Notes: generated by a model not told the origin, from the letters alone. Counted from the stretch's first letter, positions 1 through 11,035 are shown. The stretch: DNA of 64,000 bases from Monoplex corrugatus (GCA_030674185.1 CM060312.1:7671132-7735131); one strand, 5' to 3'. Made by a program: numbers and translations.

Positions 1-2109
1 TGACAATGGATCAACACACAGTGTCACTAGGGGCAGGAGTTTTCAGTGAGGAGTTTGAACTCGAAGTCAATCGGCAGCTGCACGTGGGTGTGGCAGAAGT
101 GGCCTTGTAAATGATGGATGGTTAGATCCTGGCAACAATTTTGGTGTGCATCAGACTTTATTTAGGCTTGTGACAGGGGTTTGTTTACAAGCAGTCTCAT
201 TCTGGTATTTTTCCCAGTATATGCTCAGGCCAGCACAGTGATTTTATCAGTGGCAGCTCCAGTCACAATAGAGTTAGAGGTGCTGTGGCCTTTTTGAATG
301 ACTTGTGTAATTTACATGTCTCTAACTTTTTTAACTGTCCACGGCGCACAAATCCCAGATACTTTAGTTGGCCACTTTCTGCCGGCTATTAATAGCGCGC
401 CCCTTCCCTTCCACTCCCCACACCCTTTTTACCCGTCCCTTTATCACTAGTGCGGGAGCACAAAGACGCGCTACACTGACGGACTTTGGTCGATCCTGTC
501 TGGCTAAAAATCGCACACGCAGGCGACACCAGCTCGCAACTAAAGGGTGGCAGAATGGCTGGGAAAATGCAGCCGTGTGTCCTGATTTTTTTTTTGATTT
601 TTTTTTTTTCTCCTCCTTTGAAATATTCTGTTCTTCAAATATAAACACAACTTACAAGAAACTCTAGCTTTAACGAAACATTACATTTTCAAATGTGAAC
701 ACAACTTACCACAAGCTCAAACATTAATAGAAACATTACATTTTCAAATGTAAACACAACCTACAACTAACTCAACATCAATAAAACATGAAATATGCGC
801 ATCATAAACTGTCTCACCATATAGTTGGTTACAAGAGGTTTGGCTGCATACACTGCTATTCAGACTGTAAGCAATATGGTACTAATAGGTGCCATGTTTC
901 AAGACTTATTTTATAAAGCAATATGGTACTAATAGGGTGCCATGTTTCAAGACTTATTTTTATAAAGCAATATGGTACTAATAGGGTGCCATGTTTCAAG
1001 ACTTTTTTATAAAGCAATATGGTACTAATAGGGTGCCATGTTTCAAGACTTATTTTTATAAAGCAATATGGTACTAATAGGGTGCCATGTTTCAAGACTT
1101 ATTTTTATAAAGCAATATGGTACTAATAGGGTGCCATGTTTCAAGACTTATTTTTATAAAGCAATATGGTACTAATAGGGTGCCATGTTTCAAGACTTAT
1201 TTTTATAAAGCAATCTAATAGGTGCCTGTTTCAAGCTTATTTTATAAGCTGGTCTAGGTGCCATGTTTCAAGACTTATTTTTATAAAGCAATATGGTACT
1301 AATAGGGTGCCATGTTTCAAGACTTATTTTTATAAAGCAATATGGTACTAATAGGGTGCCAGTCAGATATTTTTAACAAATGAAAATCTTTTCAAGATAT
1401 TTTATAAAGCAATATGGTACTAATAGGGTGCCATGTTTCAAGACTTATTTTTATAAAGCAATATGGACTAATATGCCATGTTTCAAGACTTATTTATAAA
1501 GCAATATGGTACTAATGATGCATGTTTCAAGACTTATTTTTATAAAGTCAAACAGATATCCACTGTGTTAGCATGAAGACTTTCTGACCTTGCCATCAAC
1601 AACAAATGACAAATCTCATATTCAGGTCACTTGTGTTGTGTCGTCACAGTTATTTTCTGCTTCCTCACAGGGAGATGACTCCATGCTAAACTAGTTTATT
1701 GCCCTTCATTACAACAGTCAGGTTAAAAAAATATTGTCAGGTGTTGATTTAATGGAAACATAGTACACTTAACACAGCGAAACACCTAGCACAGTTAACA
1801 TAATCACCTTTCACCAAGTGAGTAATATTAAAATGAACAAATCTATTTCGAAAGATGATCTTTTCAGAGTGCATCTGTGTACATAACATTGCTTTGGACA
1901 GACTCACAGTGTGTTGTGAACGTGTATGTGATAATATGTAATATGATGTAAGCAGTGTTATATGCACTAATAATCTCCTGATATAATATTTTATAAATAT
2001 ATCATGTTGTCAACTGCCTTTTACCTTGATGAAAGCTGAAAGCTGGCATGTGACTGGTACCTCTGTGTAACACACATTGATTACAGTTGTGTGTGTACTG
2101 TGTTGCTAG
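1..2109 (+). other. Upstream laminin intron or non-coding DNA
   Basis: No laminin exon is recognised before 2110. One frame is open from the window edge to a TAA at 105-107, but I do not recognise the 34 residues and see no flanking splice evidence for an exon. A GC-richer block at 370-580 ends in a T-rich run and may be a retroposed repeat. A 48-bp tandem repeat occupies about 870-1547. Confidence 0.4.
870..1547. repeat. 48-bp minisatellite, about 13 copies
   Basis: The unit starts GCAATATGGTACTAATAGGG and continues with a GCCATGTTTCAAGACTTATT block and a TTTATAAA end. Copies at 1215-1255 and 1365-1395 are degraded or interrupted. Long ORFs on both strands here are products of the repeat. 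Confidence 0.9.
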
Positions 2110-2289
2110 GTTTGTGGAGCCCCAGGTGCGCCCTGTGATGCGTTGTGTGGTGGTGGTGGGTGTGGGCGGTGTGGTGGAGAAAGTTGTGACGGTGCGGTCA
2201 CCAAAGCGGACACTGCCCTCAAGTTGGCTCAGCAGGCTGAAGATCTCCTGACTGGCAAAGAGAAAGATGCTAACAGTCTGCTGAATGAT
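2110..2289 (+). CDS. Laminin subunit beta, exon with the cysteine-rich knob (first of seven exons seen)
   Basis: This exon starts the visible part of a laminin beta subunit, a secreted chain of the alpha-beta-gamma heterotrimer that builds basement membranes. The translation opens with VCGAPGAPCDALCGGGGC followed by a CGG.SCDGA stretch. This is the short cysteine-rich module (beta knob) that interrupts the coiled coil only in beta chains, and it is the reason for calling beta rather than alpha or gamma. The heptad-like ADTALKLAQQAEDLL coil follows. The acceptor is AG at 2108-2109 and the donor GTGAGT at 2290; both ends are phase 0. The seven exons together give 380 residues plus a stop, so the N-terminal LN, LE and LF domains lie upstream of the window. 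I cannot say which vertebrate paralogue it corresponds to. Confidence 0.9.
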
Positions 2290-2290
2290 G

Positions 2291-2450
2291 TGAGTTGTCT
2301 TGAGTGTTGGGAAAGTGTGTGTGTGTGTGGTTGTCCGTAGGGTGTGTGTGTGTGTGTGTCTGTAGGGTGTGTGTCTGTAGGGTGTGTGTCTGTAGGGGTG
2401 TCTGTGGGTGTGTGTGTGTAGGTGTGTGTGTGTAGGGTGTGTGTGTGTAG
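2291..2450. repeat. Imperfect (TG)n with GTGTGTCTGTAGG units
   Basis: The microsatellite lies immediately after the laminin donor at 2290, inside the intron. It mixes TG dinucleotides with repeated GTGTGTCTGTAGG motifs. Confidence 0.85.
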
Positions 2451-3035
2451 GTTTTGATGTAAGTTAATTCATTTTGTTAAAGAGTTTTAGTCCTTATTTT
2501 GATATTAATTGATTCATTGTACCCTGCTTTGGCCATCTCTGTTAGCTCTTATGCCAAAGATTTCTGTGTATACCCATTGGAAATAAACTGCAAAGGAAAG
2601 GAGATTGGTATGGTCTTCATGATGCTGGCCTTGAGAACAACTGAAGTTTCTTGCTCAGGGTTATGGGACAGTGTTCAACTTTACCTTGAGTTTATCCTAA
2701 GTTAAACTTAGGCTTCATGTGCTGTACCATGTTGAACTGAATGCATCTAGGTGTCGCTAGGTTGTCCCGTTTTGGCCTGATTTTAGCGGTTAATACTTAA
2801 AATTAGTAGAGACTGAAAGTAGTCCCCTTGGTTCCAGCCCTCAGTGCTCCATGTGTGTGAGTGCGCATGAGTCGGCTCTAACTCCGATCCCGTCATTTCC
2901 TTCAGGCTGCCATTCTTTGTTGCTCTGTCTAGCTTTGCGCTCGAGTGCTGCTTTACATTAAGTTGATAATGTGTACCGTACCAACAGACTCAAATGGATT
3001 CTGTGACTAAAGACGTGGTGTAACCGCAATTTCAG

Positions 3036-3212
3036 GTGCAAGAAGCTAAGCTGGCCGCAGAGGAGGCAAAGGATGAGGCCCAGATGGCCTACAATGCTGC
3101 CTTTGAGGCCAAGAATGCCTCTGAGAATGCCAGGACACAGCTTGAGGACTTGCTGAATGAAATCTCCAAAGTGCTGGGCAAACCTCGAGCCAAACCCGAA
3201 GATGTGGAAGGG
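3036..3212 (+). CDS. Laminin subunit beta, coiled-coil exon 2 of 7
   Basis: The exon encodes 59 residues starting VQEAKLAAEEAKDEAQ and ending PKPEDVEG-like sequence. It is an alanine- and glutamate-rich heptad coil of domain I, which winds with the alpha and gamma chains to form the long arm. The acceptor is AG at 3034-3035 after a pyrimidine tract; the donor GTGAGT is at 3213. Phase is 0 at both ends, in frame with the exons on both sides. Confidence 0.9.
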
Positions 3213-3461
3213 GTGAGTGGCAAGCTGGCTTCTGTTTTTCTTTCTTCTTTGAAAAATGACAAAAGAATGGTTTTCTCAATCCATATTGTGATATGCATGC
3301 TGAATCTGTTTGATGTCCATTGTATTCTTTTGACCTTTATACTTCAAAATGCTCAATAAGGGACTGATCCGTTGTAGAATAGTCCTGATTTGTAATGACA
3401 CTTGCCTCAGTCTGCAGTGCTGTGGGTGGAGCAATAAGTCAGCAGTATGTTGCACTAGTAG

Positions 3462-3652
3462 TTAACCCTTTGATTCCTGCACCCTGTATACCAAATGCAA
3501 AAACTTAACCCTTTGACTTCCTCACCCTTTCCACCAGCTTCTGAGGAGGCTGGTAGAAAGGATGAGGAAGTCAAAGGGTTAAGTTTTTGCTTTGCTAGTT
3601 TGGTTGACAGTGCAGGATGCTGGTGGACAGGGTGCGGAAATCAAAAGGTTAA
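3462..3652. repeat. Palindromic MITE, nested copy in a laminin intron
   Basis: The outer ends read TTAACCCTTTGATTCC and the reverse complement of that form, ending AAAAGGTTAA. Inside, a second palindrome runs from TTAACCCTTTGACTTCC (about 3505) to GTCAAAGGGTTAA (about 3582). The TTAA flanks and the CCCTTTGA start resemble piggyBac-type target duplications and terminal repeats. Confidence 0.75.
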
Positions 3653-3732
3653 GCCATAGCCATTCAGTTAAGACAAGTAACAAACAGACTTTCATTAATG
3701 TGGGACTTTGTTACCTGTAGAAGTGTAGAGAG

Positions 3733-4098
3733 CCCAGCATGCTGTTCATAGTTTTGTGAACATGCTGTTCATAGTTTTGTGAATGTGTTGTTCATGATTT
3801 TGTGATCGTGTTCATAATTTTGTGATCGTGTTGTTCATAGTTTTGTGGACATGATGTTCAGTTTTGTGGACATGATTTCATAGTTTTGTGGACATGATGT
3901 TCATAGTTTTGTGAACATGTTCATAGTTTTGTGGACATGATGTTCATAGTTTTGTGAACATGTTCATAGTTTTGTGGACATGATGTTCATAGTTTTTGTG
4001 AATGTGTTGTTCATAGTTTTGTGAACATGTTCATAGTTTTTGTGAATGTGTTGTTCATAGTTTTGTGAACGTGTTGTTCATAGTCTTGTGATGTTCAT
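3733..4098. repeat. Tandem repeat based on TTCATAGTTTTGTGRACATG
   Basis: About 14 partial units of 21-43 bases alternate GAACATG and GGACATGATG spacers. The array ends some 20 bases before the acceptor of laminin exon 3. Confidence 0.85.
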
Positions 4099-4121
4099 GG
4101 TGTTGTGTGCTGGATGAGCAG

Positions 4122-4297
4122 GTGGCACAGGAGGTGTTGGACATGCGAGTGTCACTGGACCCTGAGGAAATCCGTCGCCTGGCCGACAAGATCAACAGTA
4201 CCGTGCGAGGCCTGCAGAACATTGACCAGATCCTGGCTGACACAGAAGCCAGCCGTGAATTGGCGCAACGTCTCAATCGCAGTGCTGAGCAGGCCTC
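4122..4297 (+). CDS. Laminin subunit beta, coiled-coil exon 3 of 7
   Basis: The exon encodes VAQEVLDMRVSLDPEEI, then RRLADKINSTVRGLQNID and a coil ending NRSAEQAS. The LDPEEIRRLADKI segment matches the conserved laminin beta pattern in which a break in the coil is followed by an arginine-rich helix. The acceptor is AG at 4120-4121, the donor GTATGT at 4298, and the exit phase is 2. A tandem repeat built on TTCATAGTTTTGTG lies directly upstream in the intron. Confidence 0.88.
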
Positions 4298-5105
4298 GTA
4301 TGTTACATGAAGTTGTTTTGTTCTGTTGGTTTTCTTAGATTAACTCTTTCGCACCTTGATTGTTTTTTTCTTTTGGTTTTCTTAGATTAACTCTTTCACT
4401 CCTTCATCCTGTTTTTGCTGGAAGCTGGTTGACAAAGTCAGGCAGTGGTAGAGTTAACGTCAATGGTGTGTTGTTATCACTATCGGTAAAAGATGACGGA
4501 TGAAGAACTGAACGTTTGTGCACTGTCATGACCACTGTTGCAGTGAAAACAGCTCTGTGGCATACATTTTTGTGTGAGTGGAAAGATTTCCTTTTTTTTA
4601 AAGTTTGTACAGCATACAGATGTTGTCTGTGTAGGTATCTCTTTGTATGCTCTATCTCTTTCTCTCATATGATGAGGGAAAAAAAGAAGCAAGATATATT
4701 AGATTGTACCTGAGGAAAAGATTAAAGAAAGATAAAAAAGAAAAAAAAAGGTGAGCACAAAGGTAACCTTCCTGAGTGCAATGATCTTTAAAGAATTTTT
4801 AAAAAAGATTAAAGAAAGATTGGAAAGGAGAGGTTTGAGTTGGAAATAACAGTGACAGGACTTTATTTTCCAACAGTACACACAAGTGGTTAATAATCAT
4901 TTTGTTTGCCATTGCTAATTGGAGTATCTAATTAAAACCGCAAGTACAAAAGAAAAAACACATTGAAAATGCATAAGTAGGATAAGACATCAGGAAATCA
5001 AGGAATAACAGCATGCACTGTTGCTTTAAGAGAGAAGGAAGAAGAGATGGAGAGAAGAAGAAGAAAATGAGGATATATACAATCAAAAGGGAAAAAATCA
5101 TATGT

Positions 5106-5108
<3 letters not shown>

Positions 5109-5155
<47 letters not shown>

Positions 5156-5198
5156 GGTGGTCTTTGATTTAATGTCTATTCACTAAAGTGATTTTACA

Positions 5199-5263
<65 letters not shown>

Positions 5264-5283
5264 CACACACACACACACACACA
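5109..5283. repeat. (TG)n and (CA)n arrays in inverted orientation
   Basis: A (TG)n tract at about 5109-5153 is separated by about 40 bases from a (CA)n tract at about 5196-5283 and a following poly-G. The two could pair into a long hairpin in the laminin pre-mRNA. Confidence 0.9.
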
Positions 5284-5745
5284 AAAAGAAAAGGGGGGGG
5301 GGGTGATAGGAGAGGAGTGAAGAGGATATTTAAAAATTGTCAATTTTGAATTTGAGAAAAGATTATCCAGAAAACAACTGTTTTGAAAAGGGGAAGGTAA
5401 AACTAACAAATAATGTTACCATAATTATTGATTTAAACAAACTAACAAACAAAATTAGTAAATATCTGGAAGAAATGAATAAAAAATCAAACTAATAATT
5501 GACTAACCACAACAGTGAACAAGTGAAATAACATTTTAAAGGTAATTCGCTATAGGACTTTTTGACAGGCTAACAAAAAATTCATACAGTAATGATGATG
5601 AGGCAAATATGTCAGAAACTGTACTCATAGATAGTGTTGGAATATGTCGTTTTACCCTAACGCAAGAAAGAATATGACTATGTGTTATCTTCTTTCCACA
5701 CAGACACACTATGTTATTGGCATATTTTGTTTTGAATGCATCGAG

Positions 5746-5772
5746 TGTGTGTGTGTGTGTGTGTGTGTGTGT
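5746..5772. repeat. (TG)n microsatellite
   Basis: A perfect GT dinucleotide run in a laminin intron. Confidence 0.85.
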
Positions 5773-6161
5773 AAGTAGGAATAAGGAGAACAGTATAAAT
5801 GAAATAGGTTTGTTGCCAGAAGGAAAGAAAGTAAAGACGGATAGTAGACTTAGATGCAAAATAAAATGCATAAAGAAGGATTGTGATTCAGCATGAACAT
5901 TATATTGATTCAAGGAAAGATTGTATGGCCAGGTTGCTGGTGAAAGTTTAAGTTGTCAGAACAGTGTCATAGTGCTTGGACGAATCTGTCTGTACTACAC
6001 CACAGATGCCACGTAGTTCAAGATACAAAATAAATATGCAAATAAATAGGTTTTGGTATGTAATTTTTAGGAATGACATATGATCAGCAAAGTTTAGCTG
6101 TACTGAAATAACACTAGCATGCGCACATGCATGTCCACAGACACACATACTCACACATAAA

Positions 6162-6197
6162 CACACACACACACGCACGCACGCACGCACGCACGCA

Positions 6198-6276
<79 letters not shown>
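6162..6276. repeat. (CA)n / (CGCA)n microsatellite
   Basis: A run of CGCA units changes into a long CA run in the intron before laminin exon 4. Predicted ORFs here are dinucleotide artefacts. Confidence 0.9.
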
Positions 6277-6280
<4 letters not shown>

Positions 6281-6443
6281 ATCCCCAGGAATATGACAGG
6301 ATTGTGAAGTGTCCACTTATTTGTAAAAGTCTTACAATATATTGACCATTTTCCGAGGAAAAAAGCGTTTGAAAAGGGGGGAAATGAAAGCAACAGCATG
6401 CATTTGTTACATGGCTGCTTATTAATCCAGGATTGTGTTTCAG

Positions 6444-6585
6444 GATTGAAGCTCGGGAGATACTGGACACCGCTCAAGAGGTGCGTAATGCGCTGGAAGG
6501 GGCCCGCAGAGCCCAGGAGATGGCAGAGAAAGCCATCAATCTGGCCAAGACAGATATTGCTGATGCCGAGGCTGATCTCTCCATG
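6444..6585 (+). CDS. Laminin subunit beta, coiled-coil exon 4 of 7
   Basis: The first base completes a serine codon split by the previous intron; the exon then reads IEAREILDTAQEVRNALE and RRAQEMAEKAINLAKTDI. This is typical three-stranded laminin coil with alanines at core positions. The acceptor is TTTCAG ending at 6443 and the donor GTAAGA is at 6586. The exit phase is 0. Confidence 0.9.
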
Positions 6586-6784
6586 GTAAGATCATTGTTG
6601 TGGCATTATAAAGCTATCTTCAATAGCACATAACTTAATCATACCTTACCAGTGTATAAGCACAGCTGATGTGAGAGACCATACTAACTGCAGAATACTT
6701 GTCCAGGTGGTTGAGACATCGGTGAAAAGACAAGCACAGCCAGTATCACAGTTTCAATTTCTCATTTTGACGTCTCCAAGCTCC

Positions 6785-6925
6785 GAATGAATTCCATATG
6801 TACTAATGTCACAGATGCCATGTGATGAAGAAAATTCAGAATGATCACGACACAAGCCTTAAGCCTGCACATAAACCCATGAGCTGGCCAGGTCCTCAGG
6901 TCCTACCTAGATAGTTTCATAACCC
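6785..6925 (+). repeat. Dispersed repeat, copy shared with 35225-35325 (minus)
   Basis: The block containing CATAAACCCATGAGCTGGCC followed by AGGTCCT.AGGTCCTACC recurs in reverse complement at about 35225-35325. The upstream CACAG.TGCCATGTGATG also matches. It is probably the body or tail of a short interspersed element; no tRNA-like head was recognised. Confidence 0.6.
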
Positions 6926-7870
6926 TGGGGTCGTAGGGGAGTGAGGTGGCAGAGTCCTCAATTTTTTCTAGGGCCAGCACCACGAGGGTGGCGCCCATCC
7001 CGTCTCATCGCTTCAAATTCATATTCGTATTTAAATTTTTTTTTAAACCGAAACTTCAGAAAGTCAAGAAGGCTAATTGGTCTTCAAGGGGTGGTACCTG
7101 GGAAATCAACCTATCTCTCCAGTGCTTTATACCAAGGCAGTGGGGCAATGCCCAGCTCTTCAGTATCACAAGCTTTGCATAGACAATTTTTCTGTATCCG
7201 GACTCTGCTAATAGTCTTGTGATTTTTTCATGCGTGTTGGCAAGTTTGGGGTGATTGTATTTAATTCTTTTATCTTCTGTGTGTTGAACATTTTTGGAAA
7301 AAAAAGAAGAAAAAAATAAATATACCTTGTTTTCAGTTTGTGTTTTTCACATTGTTAATGCCGAACGTATGGAAAATAGAAGCTCACAGTTTAGTTTTCT
7401 TGCACCAGAAAGAAATCTATGAAAAACTTTGAAATGATTGATGTTTAACATGGGTACTATAAACATTCTCTTGAAAATTTACGGCAAACTTTGCATGCGA
7501 ATGCACACATTTTAGTACTTTTGACCATGCCATGTGATTTCATCCCTTTTTCATTGCTCCTGTCAGTTATGTTATCAGACATGAAAAATTCATGGATGGG
7601 ATTTCTGCGGCATAAAGAATCATTTTCCTCTGTTAATGGGCCCACTGCTTTGAAAATCCGTATTCAGCTTCTTTTTTGAAAGTAGTGTAAGCATGACAAG
7701 TATAACTTGTGATTTAATATGTGCAGATATGAAAGTTCATTGCATGTTGTTCCTTGTTATGATGCCCAGGCTGGTTTGAGCTCTGCAGGCAGGGATGCCC
7801 ATTAGTGTGCTTAGAACATTTTGTGCTGATGTAAAACAGCCGATATTGACAGAACTGTCTGATCCCACAG

Positions 7871-8047
7871 ATTGGCACAGAGACTTCAGCCGCCAGGGGT
7901 CTGTCAGACGAAAGCCTGAGGTTGCTACAGGAATTGAAAGATCGCCTGGAGAAACTTCGCATACGCTACTTTAAGAATGACCTAGACATCCAGACCGCGG
8001 AAGACACCATCAACAAAGCAGAGATTGCAGCAGAGGCAGCAGAAAGA
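7871..8047 (+). CDS. Laminin subunit beta, coiled-coil exon 5 of 7
   Basis: The exon encodes IGTETSAARGLSDESLRLLQ, then LKDRLEKLRIRYFKND and a final AEIAAEAAERV-type coil. The acceptor is CCACAG ending at 7870 and the donor GTGAGG is at 8048. Phase is 0 at both ends. A satellite derived from a MITE arm starts about 20 bases after the donor. Confidence 0.88.
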
Positions 8048-8068
8048 GTGAGGACATAGGACTAGTTG

Positions 8069-8768
8069 TTACCTTTTTTGCCAGTTAACCATTTCATTCC
8101 CTCACCCTGTCCACAAGCTTTCTGAATTTTTACTTTTTTTGCCAGTTAACCATTTCATTCCCTCACCTTGTCCACAAGCTTTCTGAATTTTTACTTTTTT
8201 GCCAGTTAACCATTTCATTCCCTCACCTTGTCCACAAGCTTTCTGAATTTTTACTTTTTTTGCCAGTTAACCATTTCATTCCCTCACCCTGTCCACAAGC
8301 TTTCTGAATTTTTACTTTTTTTGCCAGTTAACCATTTCATTCCCTCACCCTGTCCACAAGCTTTCTGAATTTTTACTTTTTTTGCCAGTTAACCATTTCA
8401 TTCCCTCACCCTGTCCACAAGCTTTCTGAATTTTTACCTTTTTTGCCAGTTAACCATTTCATTCCCTCACCCTGTCCACAAGCTTTCTGAATTTTTACTT
8501 TTTTTGCCAGTTAACCATTTCATTCCCTCACCCTGTCCACAAGCTTTCTGAATTTTTACTTTTTTTGCCAGTTAACCATTTCATTCCCTCATCCTGTCCA
8601 CAAGCTTTCTGAATTTTTACTTTTTTTGCCAGTTAACCATTTCATTCCCTCACCCTGTCCACAAGCTTTCTGAATTTTTACCTTTTTTGCCAGTTAACCA
8701 TTTCATTCCCTCATCCTGTCCACAAGCTTTCTGCAGGAAGGTGGTGGATAGATTGAAGGAGTAAAAGA
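8069..8768. repeat. 61-bp satellite grown from one arm of the palindromic MITE
   Basis: About 11 units share GCCAGTTAACCATTTCATTC, then a CCTCACCCTGTCCACAAGC stretch and TTTCTGAATTTTTACTTTTT. The TTAACC.TTTCATTCCCTCACCCTGTCCAC part is the left arm of the MITE seen elsewhere in the window. Only the last unit continues through CTGCAG into a degraded right arm (GGTGGTGGATAGATTGAAGG), ending AAAAGATT. Confidence 0.85.
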
Positions 8769-9253
8769 TTCCAAGCATTTTTTTTTCCATTTATTTCTGT
8801 TTCATAAAGTAAATTTGTTCTTTTTATCCTTTTGTTTTATGTATGAATGAAGTTATCTCAGTTTTCATAGTTTCAGTACTTCTAATGAGGTGAACTTTTT
8901 GCCTGAAAGATTTAGCAAAATATATGGTATTATATATGAACTTCTCCCAGTTAGTTGATACAGTAAGGTTGTGACGAGAAGACACTTCAGGGTCCTATTG
9001 AAAGTATCCAGACTTAAAGAGTTGTGGTAAAAAGAGTGGAATTGTAGACAAGATAAAAGATATCATGACAGTCTTTTAGAGAAGAGGTTATAGTAGAGAT
9101 TTACTGCTGTGACTTGTATGAGGTCAGTTTGTTTCTAGGATAGGTCCCCCTGTTCTCCCTATTTATTAACATTGTCAGCGCACCTACATGCCCCTCGCTG
9201 TGCACTAATAACACCACAGCCACAGCACAGAAATTGCCTGAGGACACCCACTT

Positions 9254-9345
9254 TAATGCAGTTCAAATTCATATTGGTTATAGCCTAGTCAACCACTAGA
9301 GCACATAAGGGCTAACATCACGCTAAAAATGACTATAGCTAAAAG
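9254..9345 (+). repeat. Dispersed repeat fragment (GCAGCCGACTACTAGAGCC type)
   Basis: The segment has the same layout as 20943-21000, 26760-26825 and 60175-60250: a short T-rich start, a CAGCCGACT-like block, then AGAGCCATATCAGGGCTAAC or close variants. It is an old copy with several substitutions, probably a SINE-type repeat. Confidence 0.5.
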
Positions 9346-9884
9346 ACTACAGGTGATGAACCTATAAACTAAGGTCTCATATGCAGCATGTACTTGGTGA
9401 AGTGAAAGATTCCATCGCATTTAAGATGTTGTCCCTGGCAGAATTTTATTCTAAACTCTGCTTTGAAGATTAGCATAAACACTAGTGGGGAAGGAAGAAA
9501 GGATGGAATGGGCTATGTTAACTTGCTTACCCTGGGAAAAGTAGCTCACATATGACACAGGAAAAATCTTTGTTGTAATGAAAAAATCTCTATTGTGACG
9601 AAATTATTACAGTATAATTCAATTAAATGTGGAATGTAGCTCTCTCAAGAAGTTTCCAAGAATAATAAACAGCAAAACTACATCTGCTGTGATCCATGTT
9701 CTCTTCGTTTATTTGTGTAAGGAAAAGTTCCCTAGATTCAGAAAATTGTGAAAGGTTCAGTAGTTAGGGTTGAGAAGAAAAGGAATTTATTGCTTAGTGT
9801 AGACATTTAATTGACCATACTGTGTTGAGCATATCAGTTATTATTAATAATAATTGGAATGAAAAGTTAACTGTGATGAAGCTC

Positions 9885-10223
9885 TCAGTATAATCATATG
9901 ACTGTTTTTGTTGTTAGAAAGTGATAATCGTATGACTGGTTTTGTTGTTAGAAAGTGATAATCATATGACTGTTTTTGCTGTTAGAAAGTGATAATCATA
10001 TGACTGTTTTTGTTGTTAGAAAGTGATAATCGTATGACTGTTTTTGTTGTTAGAAAGTGATAATCGTATGACTGTTTTTGTGGTTAGAAAGTGATAATCG
10101 TATGACTGTTTTTGTGGTTAGAAAGTGATAATCATATGACTGTTTTTGTTGTTAGAAAGTGATAATCATATGACTGTTTTTGTTGTTAGAAAGTGATAAT
10201 CATATGACTGTTTTTGTTGTTAG
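9885..10223. repeat. 34-bp minisatellite carrying tandem 3' splice sites
   Basis: Ten units of GTGATAATCRTATGACTG followed by TTTTTGTTGTTAGAAA end exactly at the acceptor used by laminin exon 6 (TAG at 10221-10223). Each unit therefore holds a pyrimidine-rich tract and an AG. See the finding on duplicated acceptors. Confidence 0.92.
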
Positions 10224-10380
10224 AAAGCAACCATTTTGGAAAATGACTATGAGGAAGCTTCAGCCGACCTGAACAGGAAGTACAACACCACAGCAGATGC
10301 ACGGGAACGAGCCTCCAAACTGGCTGCTAAGGCCGACAAGATTCTACAAGATACCCTCAGGCGGAAAAAGTCTCTACAAA
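10224..10380 (+). CDS. Laminin subunit beta, coiled-coil exon 6 of 7
   Basis: The exon encodes KATILENDYEEASADLNRKY followed by DARERASKLAAKADKILQD. The acceptor TTGTTAG ends at 10223 and is the last unit of a tandem repeat in which every unit carries the same pyrimidine tract and TAG. The donor GTAAGT is at 10381. The exit phase is 1. The start at 10224 keeps the frame open from the previous phase-0 exon. Confidence 0.87.
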
Positions 10381-10425
10381 GTAAGTAGATCTTCTGGTCA
10401 GATTCATGAGAGCTGAGTTATTTTT

Positions 10426-10640
10426 TCATTGTGGGAGATCTGCTGTGCGCTCTGAATCGTCCACTTCATCCAGCAGACCCTGCTTCCATGCTCTGGGTGT
10501 CACATGTTTTTCAGGCCACATTTTGCTGCTTCCTGTCGTGTGGAAGGTTGTTGGAGTATTTTTGTTATGATGTGGTAAACTGTCAGCACAAAAGCTTTTG
10601 TGTCCCTCCCGTTTTCCCACTGTATCAGTCATCACTATCC
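10426..10640 (-). pseudogene. Antisense fragment of the R2-like LINE in a laminin intron
   Basis: On the minus strand the translation contains MWPEKH, then a GLLDE.DDSERTADLPQ segment. This lines up with VWPESA and GLLDGAVDWECTADLPE of the RLE-type retrotransposon at 31.7-34.4 kb. Only this stretch upstream of the endonuclease domain is preserved. It is a short, 5'- and 3'-truncated relic with no coding role expected. Confidence 0.65.
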
Positions 10641-10924
10641 CCGAGTTTTCCATGAATATACAATACATTCAAGGGCACATAATCATATTCAGAGCCTGGA
10701 ATTCGTCGCGGAAACGAGGATTTCCGCGGAAATCAAAATCGAAAATCGCGCAAAAAAATATTTTTCGCGTTAAAAAAAAATCGACCATACTTAAAAAAAA
10801 GTTTTGATGAATATGTCTGTGTATGAACACACTGAAATGATCTGCTGTGTATGATGGATCCTGATCTTGTGCCCAATGTTTATTAAATACTCTTTTGACT
10901 GATATTCATTGTGATTTTCAGTGT

Positions 10925-11035
10925 GTTAGATGCCTTTAAATTTGTCTCTAGAATGCCTCAGAATGCACAGATTTTAGTCTTGATTTTAAAAAATTTCCGG
11001 GGGAGCATGCCCCGGACCCCCCTAGAAGTTTCCTC
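10925..11035 (+). repeat. Dispersed repeat ending GGGGGAGCATGCCCCGGACC
   Basis: A related copy lies in reverse complement at about 27365-27480, sharing the GATGCCT.AAATG.CTC / ATTTTAGTCTT / AAAAATT order. The 3' end GGGGGAGCATGCCCC is itself nearly palindromic. Function and class are unknown. Confidence 0.5.

Noticed and set aside
3..107. Open frame at the window start as an upstream laminin exon
   Set aside because: The residues do not match laminin beta, and the frame ends in a stop with no splice donor before it.
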